64,000 bases of DNA from CACIAM-69d sp001698445 (GTDB lineage: Bacteria; Cyanobacteriota; Cyanobacteriia; CACIAM-69d): assembly GCF_043235035.1 (NCBI RefSeq), contig NZ_JAZAQF010000028.1:1-64000 (forward strand), read 5' to 3'. Positions 25,542-34,321 of this stretch are shown here, piece after piece (within the stretch, counting starts at the first letter, position 1; each line of letters opens with the position of its first letter). Both the position numbers and the translations under genes were made by a program. The notes under the pieces were generated by a model. It saw only the letters and a list, made by a program, of their open reading frames with translations. It did no database searches and had not been told where the DNA came from.

Positions 25542-26882
25542 ATGAGCAGCTTTTCCCGCCGCAAATTTTTGTTCACCGCCGCCACCGCTGCCGGAGCCAC
25601 CGTCGTGATTCATGGTTGTGCTGCCGGAGGTGGCAACCAGGCCGCCAGCAGCCCGGCCGGTGGCGACTCCGCCGGGGGCAGCCCTTCGCCGGCCGCCTCG
25701 ATCGCCCCGCCGGAAGTAACCAAAGCCAAGCTCGGCTTCATCGCCCTCACCGACGCGGCCCCCTTGATCATCGCCAAGGAAAAGGGCCTCTTCGCCAAAT
25801 ACGGAATGCCCGATGTGGAGGTCATCAAGCAAGCCTCCTGGGGGGCAACCCGCGACAACCTGGAATTGGGTTCAGCCGGGAACGGGATTGACGGGGCACA
25901 TATCCTCACCCCAATGCCCTACTTGATGACCACCGGCAAAGTCACCAAAAAGCCTCTGCCGATGAACATCCTGGCCCGTTTGAACACCAACGGTCAGGGA
26001 ATTTCCCTCAGCAAGGATTACCTGGGCAAAAATATCACCCTTGATAATCAGCCCTTCAAAGAAGCCCTAGCCAAAGCCAAAGCTGGCGGCAAGGATGTGA
26101 AAGTGGCAGTCACTTTCCCCGGCGGCACCCACGATCTCTGGATGCGCTACTGGTTGGCAGCCGGTGGCATCGATCCCAGTAAAGATGTGTCGGTGATTGT
26201 GGTTCCGCCGCCGCAAATGGTGGCCAACATCAAGACCGGAACCATGGAAGCCTTCTGTGTGGGTGAGCCTTGGAATGCCCAAACGGTATCCCAAAAGCTG
26301 GGTTTCTCGGCCTTGGTGACCGGTGAGCTGTGGAAAGATCACCCGGAAAAGGCCTTTGCAATGCGCGCCGATTGGGTAGAAAAAAATCCGAACGCCGCCA
26401 AAGCCCTGACCATGGCAGTGCTGGAAGCACAAATGTGGTGCGACAAGCCTGAAAACATCGCAGAAATGTGCGACATCATCAGCAAGCGCGAGTGGCTGAA
26501 GATCAAGGCGGAAGATATCTTGGGTCGCTCCCAAGGCAACATTGACTTTGGCGATGGGCGCAAGGAAGAGAAATTCCCGCTTTCCATGAAGTTCTGGGCA
26601 GACTTCGCCTCCTATCCCTTCAAGAGCCATGACCTGTGGTTTGTCACGGAAGACATCCGCTGGGGTTACTTGCCGGAAGGTACTGACACGAAAGCCTTGG
26701 TGGATCAGGTCAACCGGGAAGATATTTGGCGCGAGGCAGCCAAGGCGCTGGGTGTGCCCGAGGCGGAAATTCCCAAGGATACGTCGCGCGGGGTGGAAAC
26801 CTTCTTTGATGGGGTGAAGTTTGATCCGGAAAATCCCAAGGCCTATCTCGATGCTCTGAAGATCAAGGCTCTGAAAGCCTAG
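25542..26882 (+). CDS. nrtA: Nitrate/nitrite ABC transporter substrate-binding lipoprotein
   Basis: NrtA captures nitrate or nitrite at the outer face of the plasma membrane and delivers it to NrtB. The 446-residue protein has a twin-arginine-type N-terminus (SRRKFLFTAATAAGATVVIHG) ending in a lipobox cysteine (C27), a Gly/Ser/Ala linker, then the binding domain starting 'TKAKLGFIALTDAAPLIIA'. 'WGATRDNLELGS' and 'FPGGTHDLWMRYWLAAGGIDP' are typical NrtA segments. The same fold recurs in the C-terminal half of NrtC. The gap to nrtB (491 bp) is unusually long for this operon and holds a dispersed repeat. Confidence 0.96.
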   Translation: MSSFSRRKFLFTAATAAGATVVIHGCAAGGGNQAASSPAGGDSAGGSPSPAASIAPPEVTKAKLGFIALTDAAPLIIAKEKGLFAKYGMPDVEVIKQASWGATRDNLELGSAGNGIDGAHILTPMPYLMTTGKVTKKPLPMNILARLNTNGQGISLSKDYLGKNITLDNQPFKEALAKAKAGGKDVKVAVTFPGGTHDLWMRYWLAAGGIDPSKDVSVIVVPPPQMVANIKTGTMEAFCVGEPWNAQTVSQKLGFSALVTGELWKDHPEKAFAMRADWVEKNPNAAKALTMAVLEAQMWCDKPENIAEMCDIISKREWLKIKAEDILGRSQGNIDFGDGRKEEKFPLSMKFWADFASYPFKSHDLWFVTEDIRWGYLPEGTDTKALVDQVNREDIWREAAKALGVPEAEIPKDTSRGVETFFDGVKFDPENPKAYLDALKIKALKA

Positions 26883-26884
26883 GG

Positions 26885-27011
26885 TCTGTTGTCATTTCCT
26901 GGAATCCAGTGAGGATGGTTGATCTGCCATACCCAAATGATCGCAACAAGGTGCTTGAGCACCTTGCCCCCACGATCCGCTCACGCTGGAATTAGGGTTT
27001 TAGACAATTTG
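26885..27011. repeat. Dispersed MITE-like repeat, copy in the nrtA-nrtB spacer
   Basis: Shares with 33606-33760 a left part (TGTTGTCA, then TTYCTGG), a middle ATGGTTGAT and a right part (CCCACGATC...TCACG.TGGAAT.AGGGTT...ATTTG). In this copy a near-palindrome CAAGGTGCTTGAGCACCTTG occupies the centre. Confidence 0.7.
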
Positions 27012-27015
27012 ACGA

Positions 27016-27031
27016 CCAGCCCTAGGGCTGG
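27016..27031. repeat. Perfect 16-bp palindrome in the nrtA-nrtB spacer
   Basis: CCAGCCCTAGGGCTGG. It could fold to a hairpin in the operon mRNA and affect relative expression of nrtA and nrtB. Confidence 0.7.
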
Positions 27032-27373
27032 GTTCTGAATCGAGTGTTGTCAGGCAATCAAAACCTTTCATTCAGGAATGATTGCCATATTGAAGGGAGG
27101 GCTGAAGCTACCGGCAACGGTTTCTCTCGATCGAGATTAGACCGCGACTGCCCGATCGAGATTGCCCGATCAAAATTACTGGGTCAGTCGCCTGAATCAA
27201 ATCATTTGATCAGGCTTGATAATTTCATCGAAAATGAGCCGTTGTTTGAGGGTTTCAGCCATCTGTGAGCAAGCGCAACGATCGACTCAGGCTGACAACT
27301 TGAATGCCCATCGAATGCCCATCGAATGCTCAACGATCGATTGAGGATTTCATCACACTCAGGTTTGACCACC

Positions 27374-28213
27374 ATGGCTGCAAGTAGTTCTAGTTCGCTC
27401 GTTGATTCGATTATTCGCTTTGTGCCGTTATCTAAGAAAAATGCCCGCAAAGTGATTGCGGCCATTGTGGGAACGCTCATTTGCCTGGTGGCTTGGCAGG
27501 CAATTTGCTCAATCCCTGGAGCACCTCTGCCGGGGCCCTTGGAAGTGTTTAGCGACACCCAGGAATTGATTGTGGGTGCGTTCGATCGCACGGATCCCAA
27601 CAGCACCGATGTGGGCATTTTTTGGCATTTAATGGCCAGCTTGCAGCGGGTGGCGATCGGCTTTTCAGCGGCGGCGATTATTGGGGTTTTTGTGGGCATT
27701 GTGGTCGGCAGCAATCCGCTGATCTATGACGCACTGGATCCGGTTTTCCAACTATTACGAACCATCCCACCGTTGGCTTGGCTGCCCATTTCCCTGGAAG
27801 CCTTGAAAAACAACCAATCGGCAGCACTATTTGTAATTTTCATTACGGCAGTTTGGCCTGTTTTGCTGAACACGGTAACTGGCGTGCAGCAAGTGCCCCA
27901 AGACTACAAAAACGTGGCTCGGGTGCTGCGGTTGGGTCGAGTGGAATATTTCCTGAACGTGCTGTTTCCGGCCACGGTTCCCTATGTTTTCACGGGTCTG
28001 CGGATTGGCGTTGGGCTGTCCTGGTTGGCCATTGTGGCGGCGGAAATGCTGGTGGGCGGTGTTGGCATTGGGTTCTTCATTTGGGATGCCTATAACAGCT
28101 CCCTGACCAGTGAAATTATTCTGGCGTTGATTTTTGTGGGCTTGGTGGGGCTGTTGCTCGATCGATGCGTGGCTTTTTTGGGCAGCATTGCCGTGCCGCC
28201 GGAACGCCGCTAA
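27374..28213 (+). CDS. nrtB: Nitrate/nitrite ABC transporter permease
   Basis: Membrane subunit of the NrtABCD importer. From the ATG at 27374 (MAASSSSSLVDSIIRFVPL) it has 279 residues, the length I recall for NrtB; the frame opens at 27326. At least five or six helices are visible (VIAAIVGTLICLVAWQAIC, VAIGFSAAAIIGVFVGIVVG, LFVIFITAVWPVLLNTVTG, LSWLAIVAAEMLVGGVGIG, IILALIFVGLVGLLLDR). The EAA-type loop is 'KNVARVLRLGRVEYFLNVLFP'. nrtC follows after 68 bp. Confidence 0.95.
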   Translation: MAASSSSSLVDSIIRFVPLSKKNARKVIAAIVGTLICLVAWQAICSIPGAPLPGPLEVFSDTQELIVGAFDRTDPNSTDVGIFWHLMASLQRVAIGFSAAAIIGVFVGIVVGSNPLIYDALDPVFQLLRTIPPLAWLPISLEALKNNQSAALFVIFITAVWPVLLNTVTGVQQVPQDYKNVARVLRLGRVEYFLNVLFPATVPYVFTGLRIGVGLSWLAIVAAEMLVGGVGIGFFIWDAYNSSLTSEIILALIFVGLVGLLLDRCVAFLGSIAVPPERR

Positions 28214-28253
28214 CGGGCGAAGTTTGGGCATAGCTTTGGATAACTCACTCCTC

Positions 28254-28281
28254 GATCGCACAACACCGATCGCACAACACC
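28254..28281. repeat. Two 14-bp direct repeats abutting the nrtC start codon
   Basis: GATCGCACAACACC at 28254-28267 and again at 28268-28281. The next base is the A of the nrtC ATG, so the repeat occupies the ribosome-binding region and leaves no Shine-Dalgarno sequence. Confidence 0.9.
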
Positions 28282-30297
28282 ATGACTCCTTTTCTGGAAA
28301 TCGATCACGTTGACAAAATCTTTCCGCTGCCGGGGGGCGATCGCTACATTGCGCTCCAAAACATCAACGTTGAGATCAAGCAAGGGGAATTTATTTCCCT
28401 GATTGGTCACTCCGGCTGCGGCAAGTCCACCCTGCTGAACATCATTGCGGGCCTCGATCGGCCCACCAGTGGCGGGGCCATTTTGAACGGTCGCCAAATC
28501 GAAGCCCCGGGGCCCGATCGGATGGTGGTGTTCCAAAACTACTCCCTGTTGCCCTGGAAAACCGTCCGCGACAACATCGCCCTGGCCGTCAACACGGTGC
28601 TCAAGAACCTGCCCAAGGAAGAGCGGCGGGCGATCGTGGAAGAGAATATTCAGCTCGTTGGGTTGGCCCATGCGGCCGATAAGCTTCCCGGCGAACTGTC
28701 CGGCGGCATGAAACAGCGGGTGGCGATCGCCCGGGCCCTGGCCACCCGCCCCCAAGTATTGTTGCTCGATGAACCCTTCGGGGCCTTGGATGCCCTGACC
28801 CGGGGCGGCCTCCAAGAGCAACTGATGCGCATTTGCGAAGAGAGCCATGTCACCTGTGTGATGGTGACCCACGACGTTGACGAGGCCTTGCTCCTGAGCG
28901 ATCGGGTGGTGATGCTAACCACCGGCCCCGCCGCCCATGTGGGGCAAATTCTGGAGGTGGATATTCCCCGTCCTCGCAGCCGCATGGACGTGGTGAACCA
29001 TCCCAGTTACTACAGCCTGCGCAACGAAATCGTTTACTTCCTCAATCAACAAAAACGTTCCAAGAAACGGAAAGTGGCGGCCCCTGCGGTGGCGGCCGGC
29101 AATGGCCTGGAAAAGGTCAACTTGGAGCTGGGTTTCATTCCCCTCACTGACTGTGCGCCCCTGGCGATCGCCCGGGAAAAGGGATTCTTTGCCAAGCACG
29201 GCCTAGAGCAGGTCACCCTTCAGCGCAAACCCAATTGGAAATCGATCGCCCATGGGGTCGCCAGCGGCCAGCTCGACGCGGCCCAAATGGTGACCGGAAT
29301 GCCCTTGGCCATGACCCTGGGCAGCAGCGAAAGCGAACCCGTGCCAATCCAAGCCTCCATGGTGCTGTCCCGCAACGGCAACGCCATCACCTGGGGCAAA
29401 CGCCTGATCGAACAGGGCGTGAATGACCTGGCCACCTTCAAGAGTCTGATTGAACGGGATCCGGACAAGGTTCACACCTTTGCCATGGTGCATCCGGCTT
29501 CCATGCACAACCTGTTGCTGCGGCATTGGTTCGCCTCCGGGGGCATTGACCCCGATTGGGATATCAGCTTGGCCACCGTGCCGCCGCCACAGATGGTCTC
29601 GAACCTGAAGGCGGGCAACATTGACGGCTATTGCGTCGGAGAGCCTTGGAACTCCCGGGCCGTGCAAGAGGGCATTGGTCAAATCATGGCCACGGATCTT
29701 GACCTGTTCCCGGGCCATGTGGAAAAAGTGCTGGGGGTGCGGGAAGATTGGGCCCAGGCCTATCCCAATACCCATGCGGCCCTGCTGACGGCCCTGCTGG
29801 AGGCCTGTGAATATTGCGATGATCATCGCAACCGGGCTGAGGTGTTGGAAATTTTGGCCCGCCCCGACTATGTGGGGCTGCCGGTGGAGATGATTGCGCC
29901 CGGGTTCCTGTCGCCGCTCGATCGGGGCGATGGTTCCGAGGCCCAAGCGCTTTACACCTTCCATCAGTTCTTTGTGAGCCGATCGGCCTGTCCCGACGCG
30001 GTACAGTCCCTTTGGACTTTGGCCCAGATGGCCCGCTGGGAAATCACGCCCTTCCCCCGCAATTGGGTGGAGGTGATGGAACGGGTGAACCCGACGGCCA
30101 CCTATTTGACTGCGGCTCGCAATTTGGGACTGCCGGAGGTGGAATTAGACCGCAAGCCGATCGTCCTGTTTGACGGCCAAACCTTTGACCCCGATCGCCC
30201 GATCGACTACCTCGACAACCTGGCGATTAAACGCAATATCCGTGTGGCCGAAATTCGGGTCGATGAAATCTTTAGTTGCTCCGTTTCCCCTAGCTAA
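28282..30297 (+). CDS. nrtC: Nitrate transporter ATPase with NrtA-like C-terminal domain
   Basis: One of the two ATPases of the NrtABCD importer. Residues 1 to about 260 form the ABC domain: Walker A GHSGCGKST, signature LSGGMKQRV, Walker B 'VLLLDEPFGALDAL', H-loop 'MVTHDVDEA'. After a short basic linker (QKRSKKRKV), residues about 280-671 are homologous to NrtA ('LELGFIPLTDCAPLAIAREKGFFAKHGLEQV', 'WFASGGIDPDWDISLATVPPPQM'). In this family the C-terminal domain is a regulatory nitrate/nitrite sensor needed for ammonium-promoted inhibition of uptake. The 671-residue length is normal for NrtC. Confidence 0.96.
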   Translation: MTPFLEIDHVDKIFPLPGGDRYIALQNINVEIKQGEFISLIGHSGCGKSTLLNIIAGLDRPTSGGAILNGRQIEAPGPDRMVVFQNYSLLPWKTVRDNIALAVNTVLKNLPKEERRAIVEENIQLVGLAHAADKLPGELSGGMKQRVAIARALATRPQVLLLDEPFGALDALTRGGLQEQLMRICEESHVTCVMVTHDVDEALLLSDRVVMLTTGPAAHVGQILEVDIPRPRSRMDVVNHPSYYSLRNEIVYFLNQQKRSKKRKVAAPAVAAGNGLEKVNLELGFIPLTDCAPLAIAREKGFFAKHGLEQVTLQRKPNWKSIAHGVASGQLDAAQMVTGMPLAMTLGSSESEPVPIQASMVLSRNGNAITWGKRLIEQGVNDLATFKSLIERDPDKVHTFAMVHPASMHNLLLRHWFASGGIDPDWDISLATVPPPQMVSNLKAGNIDGYCVGEPWNSRAVQEGIGQIMATDLDLFPGHVEKVLGVREDWAQAYPNTHAALLTALLEACEYCDDHRNRAEVLEILARPDYVGLPVEMIAPGFLSPLDRGDGSEAQALYTFHQFFVSRSACPDAVQSLWTLAQMARWEITPFPRNWVEVMERVNPTATYLTAARNLGLPEVELDRKPIVLFDGQTFDPDRPIDYLDNLAIKRNIRVAEIRVDEIFSCSVSPS

Positions 30298-30381
30298 GGG
30301 GCCCGCCTGTGGCCCGATGCCGATCGCCCCAACTCTTCATCCTCTGACTCGATCGACCCCTTCCTCAGCCCTGGCAATCCT

Positions 30382-31224
30382 ATGCAAACCCTCTCTTCTC
30401 AAACCGTCCCGCCCATGGTTGTCGCAGCGGAACCCGATTTTTTGGTGATTGACCAAGTTTCCAAGGTCTATCAAACGCCCAAGGGGCCATACCCCGTGCT
30501 GGATGGGGTCAACTTGCGGGTGGCCGAAGGTGAATTTGTTTCGGTGATTGGTCACTCGGGTTGCGGCAAGTCCACCCTATTGAACATGGTTTCGGGCTTT
30601 GCGGAACCGACGGCGGGTGAAGTGCGCCTAGAACAGCAGCGAATCACTCGGCCCGGTCCCGATCGGATGGTGGTGTTCCAAAACTATGCCCTGCTGCCCT
30701 GGAAAACCGTTTTGGAAAATGTGTTGTTGGCGGTAAAAGCCGTTTACACCACCCAACCCAAGGAAGCACAACGGCAATTGGCCCTGAAATATTTGGAGAT
30801 GGTGGGGCTGAGCGAAGCGATTCACAAGCGGCCGGCGGAAATTTCCGGGGGGATGAAACAGCGGGTGTCGATCGCCCGGGCCCTGGCCATTTGCCCCAAA
30901 GTGTTGATTTTGGATGAACCCTTTGGGGCGTTGGATCCCATCACCCGCGAAGAGTTGCAAGACGAGTTGCTGCAAATTTGGCGGGAAAATCAGGTCACGG
31001 TGTTGATGATCACCCACGACATTGATGAGGCGCTCTACCTGTCCGATCGATTGGTGATGATGACCAACGGCCCCGCCGCCAAGATTGGGGAGGTGATGGA
31101 TATTCCGTTCCCCCGACCGCGCGATCGGGCCCGACTTTTGGAAGATCCCAAATATTACGAGCTGCGCAACTACGCACTCGACTTCCTCTATAACCGCTAT
31201 GCCCACGATGACGCGGCGGAATAG
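30382..31224 (+). CDS. nrtD: Nitrate transporter ATPase NrtD
   Basis: Second ATPase of the importer, 280 residues, with only the ABC domain: Walker A GHSGCGKST, signature 'ISGGMKQRVSIARAL', Walker B 'VLILDEPFGALDPI', and 'MITHDIDEALYLSDR'. It pairs with NrtC at the NrtB dimer. The ATG at 30382 (MQTLSSQTV) was taken. An intrinsic-terminator-like hairpin lies 119 bp downstream, before narB. Confidence 0.96.
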   Translation: MQTLSSQTVPPMVVAAEPDFLVIDQVSKVYQTPKGPYPVLDGVNLRVAEGEFVSVIGHSGCGKSTLLNMVSGFAEPTAGEVRLEQQRITRPGPDRMVVFQNYALLPWKTVLENVLLAVKAVYTTQPKEAQRQLALKYLEMVGLSEAIHKRPAEISGGMKQRVSIARALAICPKVLILDEPFGALDPITREELQDELLQIWRENQVTVLMITHDIDEALYLSDRLVMMTNGPAAKIGEVMDIPFPRPRDRARLLEDPKYYELRNYALDFLYNRYAHDDAAE

Positions 31225-31242
31225 GGCTGAGGGTTGGCCCCC

Positions 31243-31272
31243 GATCGGCTCCTACGCGATCGGTTCCTACAC
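31243..31272. repeat. Two 15-bp tandem repeats after nrtD
   Basis: GATCGGCTCCTACGC (31243) and GATCGGTTCCTACAC (31258), followed by a degenerate third GATCGGCGCTTA. Confidence 0.8.
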
Positions 31273-31342
31273 GATCGGCGCTTAATTGGCCTCATAGGGC
31301 CTCTCTCCTCGGCTCAATGCTCAGTTCAACATTCAGCTCAAC

Positions 31343-31364
31343 GCCCCGCCAGGGGCATTTTTTT
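31343..31364 (+). terminator. Intrinsic terminator between nrtD and narB
   Basis: GCCCC (31343-31347), loop GCCA, GGGGC (31352-31356), A, then seven T (31358-31364). The stem is short but pure G-C and the T-run is long. It could end or attenuate the nir-nrt transcript before narB. Confidence 0.65.
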
Positions 31365-31453
31365 GACTCATGGCCCGCTGGGATCGTTGCCTAGCTGCGG
31401 CTGGACTTATTTTCACCACGTATTCGCAACTTAGAAGTTGTTTTAATTAATCC

Positions 31454-33592
31454 ATGGAATCTGTCAGAACCGTTTGTCCCTACTGCGGTGTGGGGTGTGG
31501 TTTGGAAGTGGTGCAAGGGCCAGCGGGGCTTAAGGTGCGGGGCGATCGGGCCCATCCTTCCAGCCAAGGCATGGTTTGTGTAAAAGGGGCAACGATTTTG
31601 GAGTCGATCGACCGCGATCGGCTGCTGTATCCCATGTGGCGATCTGCTTTGGATCAAGACTTTCAGCGGATTAGTTGGGACGAGGCCTTTGAGGCGATCG
31701 TGCATCGCATCCAAACCGTTTTGGCCAACCAAGGGCCCGACGGCCTTTGTATGTATGGCTCCGGGCAGTTTGTCACGGAGGATTACTACACGGCCCAAAA
31801 ACTGATCAAGGGTTGCCTGGGAACCAACAATTTCGATGCCAATTCGCGGCTTTGCATGTCTTCGGCCGTCTCGGGCTACTTACGCAGTTTCGGGGCCGAC
31901 GGGCCCCCCTGTAGCTATGACGATTTGGAACTGGCGGATTGCCTGTTCGCGATCGGGACCAACACGGCCGAATGTCACCCGATCGTCTTTAACCGGTTCC
32001 GCAAACACCACAAGGCCAACCCCGATCGAGTGCGATTGGTGGTGGTGGATCCCCGCTGCACCGAAACGGGCCAGGTGGCCGATCTCCATTTGCCCATTCG
32101 CCCCGGCACCGACATCGACTTACTGAACGGCATGGCCCACCTGCTGCTGAAGTGGGATCAGATCGATCGCGCCTATATCGAAGCTCACACGGGCGGCTTC
32201 GCAGCCTACGAAGATCTGCTGCAACATTACTCGCCCAATCTCGTGGCCGAGCAATGCGGTATTCCGGCGGAGTCGATCGAGGCGGCGGCGCGGATTTGGG
32301 CCCAGAGCGATCGGGTCTTGTCCCTTTGGTCCATGGGCATTAACCAATCCTCCGAAGGCACAGCCAAAGTCCGCAGCATCATTAACCTGCATCTGCTGAC
32401 GGGGCAAATGGGCAAACCGGGCGCGGGGCCCTTTTCCCTCACCGGCCAGCCCAACGCCATGGGCGGCCGCGAGGCCGGCGGTTTGTCGCGGTTGCTGCCG
32501 GGCTATCGCTCCGTGACCAATCCCCAGCACCGGGCCGAAGTGGAGGATTTTTGGAACCTGCCCTCGGGTCGCATTTCCCCAGCGCCAGGCCGGGCCGCCT
32601 GGGAAATTGTGGAAGGGCTGGAGGCGGGAGCGGTGGGCCTGTTGTGGATTGCGGCCACCAATCCCGCCGTTAGTTTTCCCGACCTGAACCGCACCAAAGC
32701 CGCCCTGAGCCGATCGCCCTTCACGATCTATCAAGAAGCCTATTACCCCACGGAAACCAGTGCCTTTGCTCATTTGCTGCTGCCCGCCACCCAATGGAGC
32801 GAAAAAACCGGCACGATGACCAATTCTGAGCGGATGGTGACCCTTTCCCAGGCGTTTCAGCCCCCTCCGGGAGAAGCCAAGGAAGATTGGGCCATCTTTG
32901 CGGAGGTGGGCCGGCGGCTCGGCTTCCGGGAGCAGTTTTGGTTCCAATCCTCAGCGGAGGTCTACGGCGAATTTGTGCAATTGACCCGAGGCCGCCCTTG
33001 CGACATGACCGGTTTGAGTCACGATCGGCTCAGAACCGCTGGCCCCCAACAATGGCCTTTTCCGGCGGACGGGGCGATCGACCCTTTGCAGCCAGCCCCC
33101 GCCAAGCGGTTGTATACCGATGGGCAATTCCATACTCCCGATCGGCGGGCCCAATTTCTGGCGGTTCACTCGCGCGGGCTGGCGGAACCACCCGATGCGG
33201 CCTATCCCCTCGTGTTGACCGTGGGCCGGCTCTATGGCCATTGGCACACCCAAACCCGCACCGGTCGGATTGAAAAAATCAAAAAGCTGCACCCGAATCC
33301 CTTCATTGAAATTCACCCCAAGGATGCGGAACCCTTGGGCATCCGGGAGGGCGATTGGGTGGCGGTGAAGTCGCGCCGGGGCGATGGGCGGTTTCCGGCC
33401 AAGGTGACCCGGGCGATCGCGCCGGGAACCGTTTTTGTGCCCATGCATTGGGGATCCCTGTGGGGTGACGGGGCCGAAGCCAACGCCCTCACACACCCGG
33501 AAGCTTGTCCCGACTCCTTTGAACCGGAACTGAAGGCATGTGCTGTTCAGTTGCAAAAGCTGGCCTTACCGCCTAGCAATCCGGATAATTGA
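31454..33592 (+). CDS. narB: Ferredoxin-nitrate reductase, molybdopterin-dependent
   Basis: Reduces nitrate to nitrite with ferredoxin electrons. The 712-residue enzyme starts 'ESVRTVCPYCGVGCGLEV', which supplies cysteines of the N-terminal [4Fe-4S] cluster (a further cysteine is in 'GMVCVKG'). The Mo-bis-MGD domains follow ('MYGSGQFVTEDYY', 'NSRLCMSSAVSGYLRSFG', 'CLFAIGTNTAECHPI'). The C-terminal molybdopterin-binding beta-barrel contains 'TVGRLYGHWHTQTRTGRI'. Size and order match cyanobacterial NarB. It may have its own weak promoter because a terminator precedes it; an imperfect NtcA-like GTA-N8-TTA at 31420 is too close to the start codon to be convincing. Confidence 0.96.
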   Translation: MESVRTVCPYCGVGCGLEVVQGPAGLKVRGDRAHPSSQGMVCVKGATILESIDRDRLLYPMWRSALDQDFQRISWDEAFEAIVHRIQTVLANQGPDGLCMYGSGQFVTEDYYTAQKLIKGCLGTNNFDANSRLCMSSAVSGYLRSFGADGPPCSYDDLELADCLFAIGTNTAECHPIVFNRFRKHHKANPDRVRLVVVDPRCTETGQVADLHLPIRPGTDIDLLNGMAHLLLKWDQIDRAYIEAHTGGFAAYEDLLQHYSPNLVAEQCGIPAESIEAAARIWAQSDRVLSLWSMGINQSSEGTAKVRSIINLHLLTGQMGKPGAGPFSLTGQPNAMGGREAGGLSRLLPGYRSVTNPQHRAEVEDFWNLPSGRISPAPGRAAWEIVEGLEAGAVGLLWIAATNPAVSFPDLNRTKAALSRSPFTIYQEAYYPTETSAFAHLLLPATQWSEKTGTMTNSERMVTLSQAFQPPPGEAKEDWAIFAEVGRRLGFREQFWFQSSAEVYGEFVQLTRGRPCDMTGLSHDRLRTAGPQQWPFPADGAIDPLQPAPAKRLYTDGQFHTPDRRAQFLAVHSRGLAEPPDAAYPLVLTVGRLYGHWHTQTRTGRIEKIKKLHPNPFIEIHPKDAEPLGIREGDWVAVKSRRGDGRFPAKVTRAIAPGTVFVPMHWGSLWGDGAEANALTHPEACPDSFEPELKACAVQLQKLALPPSNPDN

Positions 33593-33605
33593 GATGGATC
33601 GCAGG

Positions 33606-33760
33606 TTTGTTGTCAGTTTCTGGGTACAAGTTTCTGGGTACAAGTTTCTGGGTACAAGCTGAAATGGTTGATTCCCTCAACCTCACCGCCCCAGACAGGG
33701 GGCTGAAGCTCCTGGCTCCCACGATCGGGTCACGGTGGAATCAGGGTTCCCGAGAATTTG
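33606..33760. repeat. Dispersed MITE-like repeat, copy after narB
   Basis: Related to 26885-27011 (see that entry). This copy has an internal expansion made of three 14-bp units at 33617-33658. Confidence 0.65.
33617..33658. repeat. Three perfect 14-bp tandem repeats
   Basis: TTTCTGGGTACAAG at 33617, 33631 and 33645. Likely slippage expansion within the dispersed repeat. Confidence 0.92.
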
Positions 33761-33791
33761 CGAATGATCCAACTCAATCGAAGGTGCTGAA

Positions 33792-34100
33792 ATGTCGAAA
33801 TCTGTCAGTAATGAAGCGATCGAAACCCTGGCCGCAGAAATTGGCGATGCGGCCTATCTGGACATTGCCAAATGGCATCTCGATTTGGCCCATGCCCATT
33901 TGCACAGTGCCCTTGCTGAAAAAATCTATCCCCTCTTGCTCGATCGCACCTTTAGCCGTGCCAAGCTGACCGCTTTGTTAGGGGAAATGGCGATCGAAAT
34001 TGGGGCCGGCAAGCGATCGATCCCCCTGCTGGATTTCATTCCCGATCGGCAGGTGGAGCGGCTTTATCAGGCGATCGATGACTACCAAGCCAAGCTCTAG
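33792..34100 (+). CDS. DUF3181 family protein
   Basis: A 102-residue soluble protein (MSKSVSNEAIETLAAEIGDAAYLDIAKW...). The pattern 'YLDIAKWHLDLAHAHLHSALAEKIYPLL' and 'IEIGAGKRSIPLLDFIP' fits the small cyanobacterial DUF3181 family, which has no known function. Mainly helical with no membrane segment or cysteine. It starts 32 bp after the dispersed repeat that follows narB. A link with nitrate reduction is possible from position only. Confidence 0.72.
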   Translation: MSKSVSNEAIETLAAEIGDAAYLDIAKWHLDLAHAHLHSALAEKIYPLLLDRTFSRAKLTALLGEMAIEIGAGKRSIPLLDFIPDRQVERLYQAIDDYQAKL

Positions 34101-34259
34101 GAAGGCGAATCAGAGTGCTAATCAGAGGGCCAACTAAAGGACCGATGAGCCATTGTCGGTTGCTGCCCCATTACCCAGCCATCGATGCCAACCATGCAAC
34201 ATCACTCCCAAGTCACTCCAAAGTCAAGAAGTCCTCAAAGTTGGTACGCTAACTGACCG

Positions 34260-34287
34260 TTGCGATCGCCCGGGCCGTGCCTACAAT
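34260..34287 (+). promoter_or_regulatory. Probable argG promoter
   Basis: TTGCGA (34260-34265) and TACAAT (34282-34287) with a 16-bp spacer, 34 bp before the argG ATG. The -10 is one base from consensus. Confidence 0.65.
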
Positions 34288-34321
34288 ATGGGGTTGTTTT
34301 CTCGCAGCTTGAGCAAAATAC

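Larger units (their letters stand above)
26883..27373. other. 491-bp nrtA-nrtB spacer
   Basis: Holds the dispersed repeat 26885-27011 and the perfect palindrome at 27016-27031. The rest (27032-27373) is moderately AT-rich with scattered ATCGA motifs and no recognisable gene. The repeat may have been inserted within the operon. Confidence 0.6.

Noticed and set aside
31420..31433. GTA-N8-TTA as an NtcA site for narB
   Set aside because: One half-site is imperfect and only about 20 nt separate it from the start codon, leaving no room for a -10 and transcription start in the usual arrangement.
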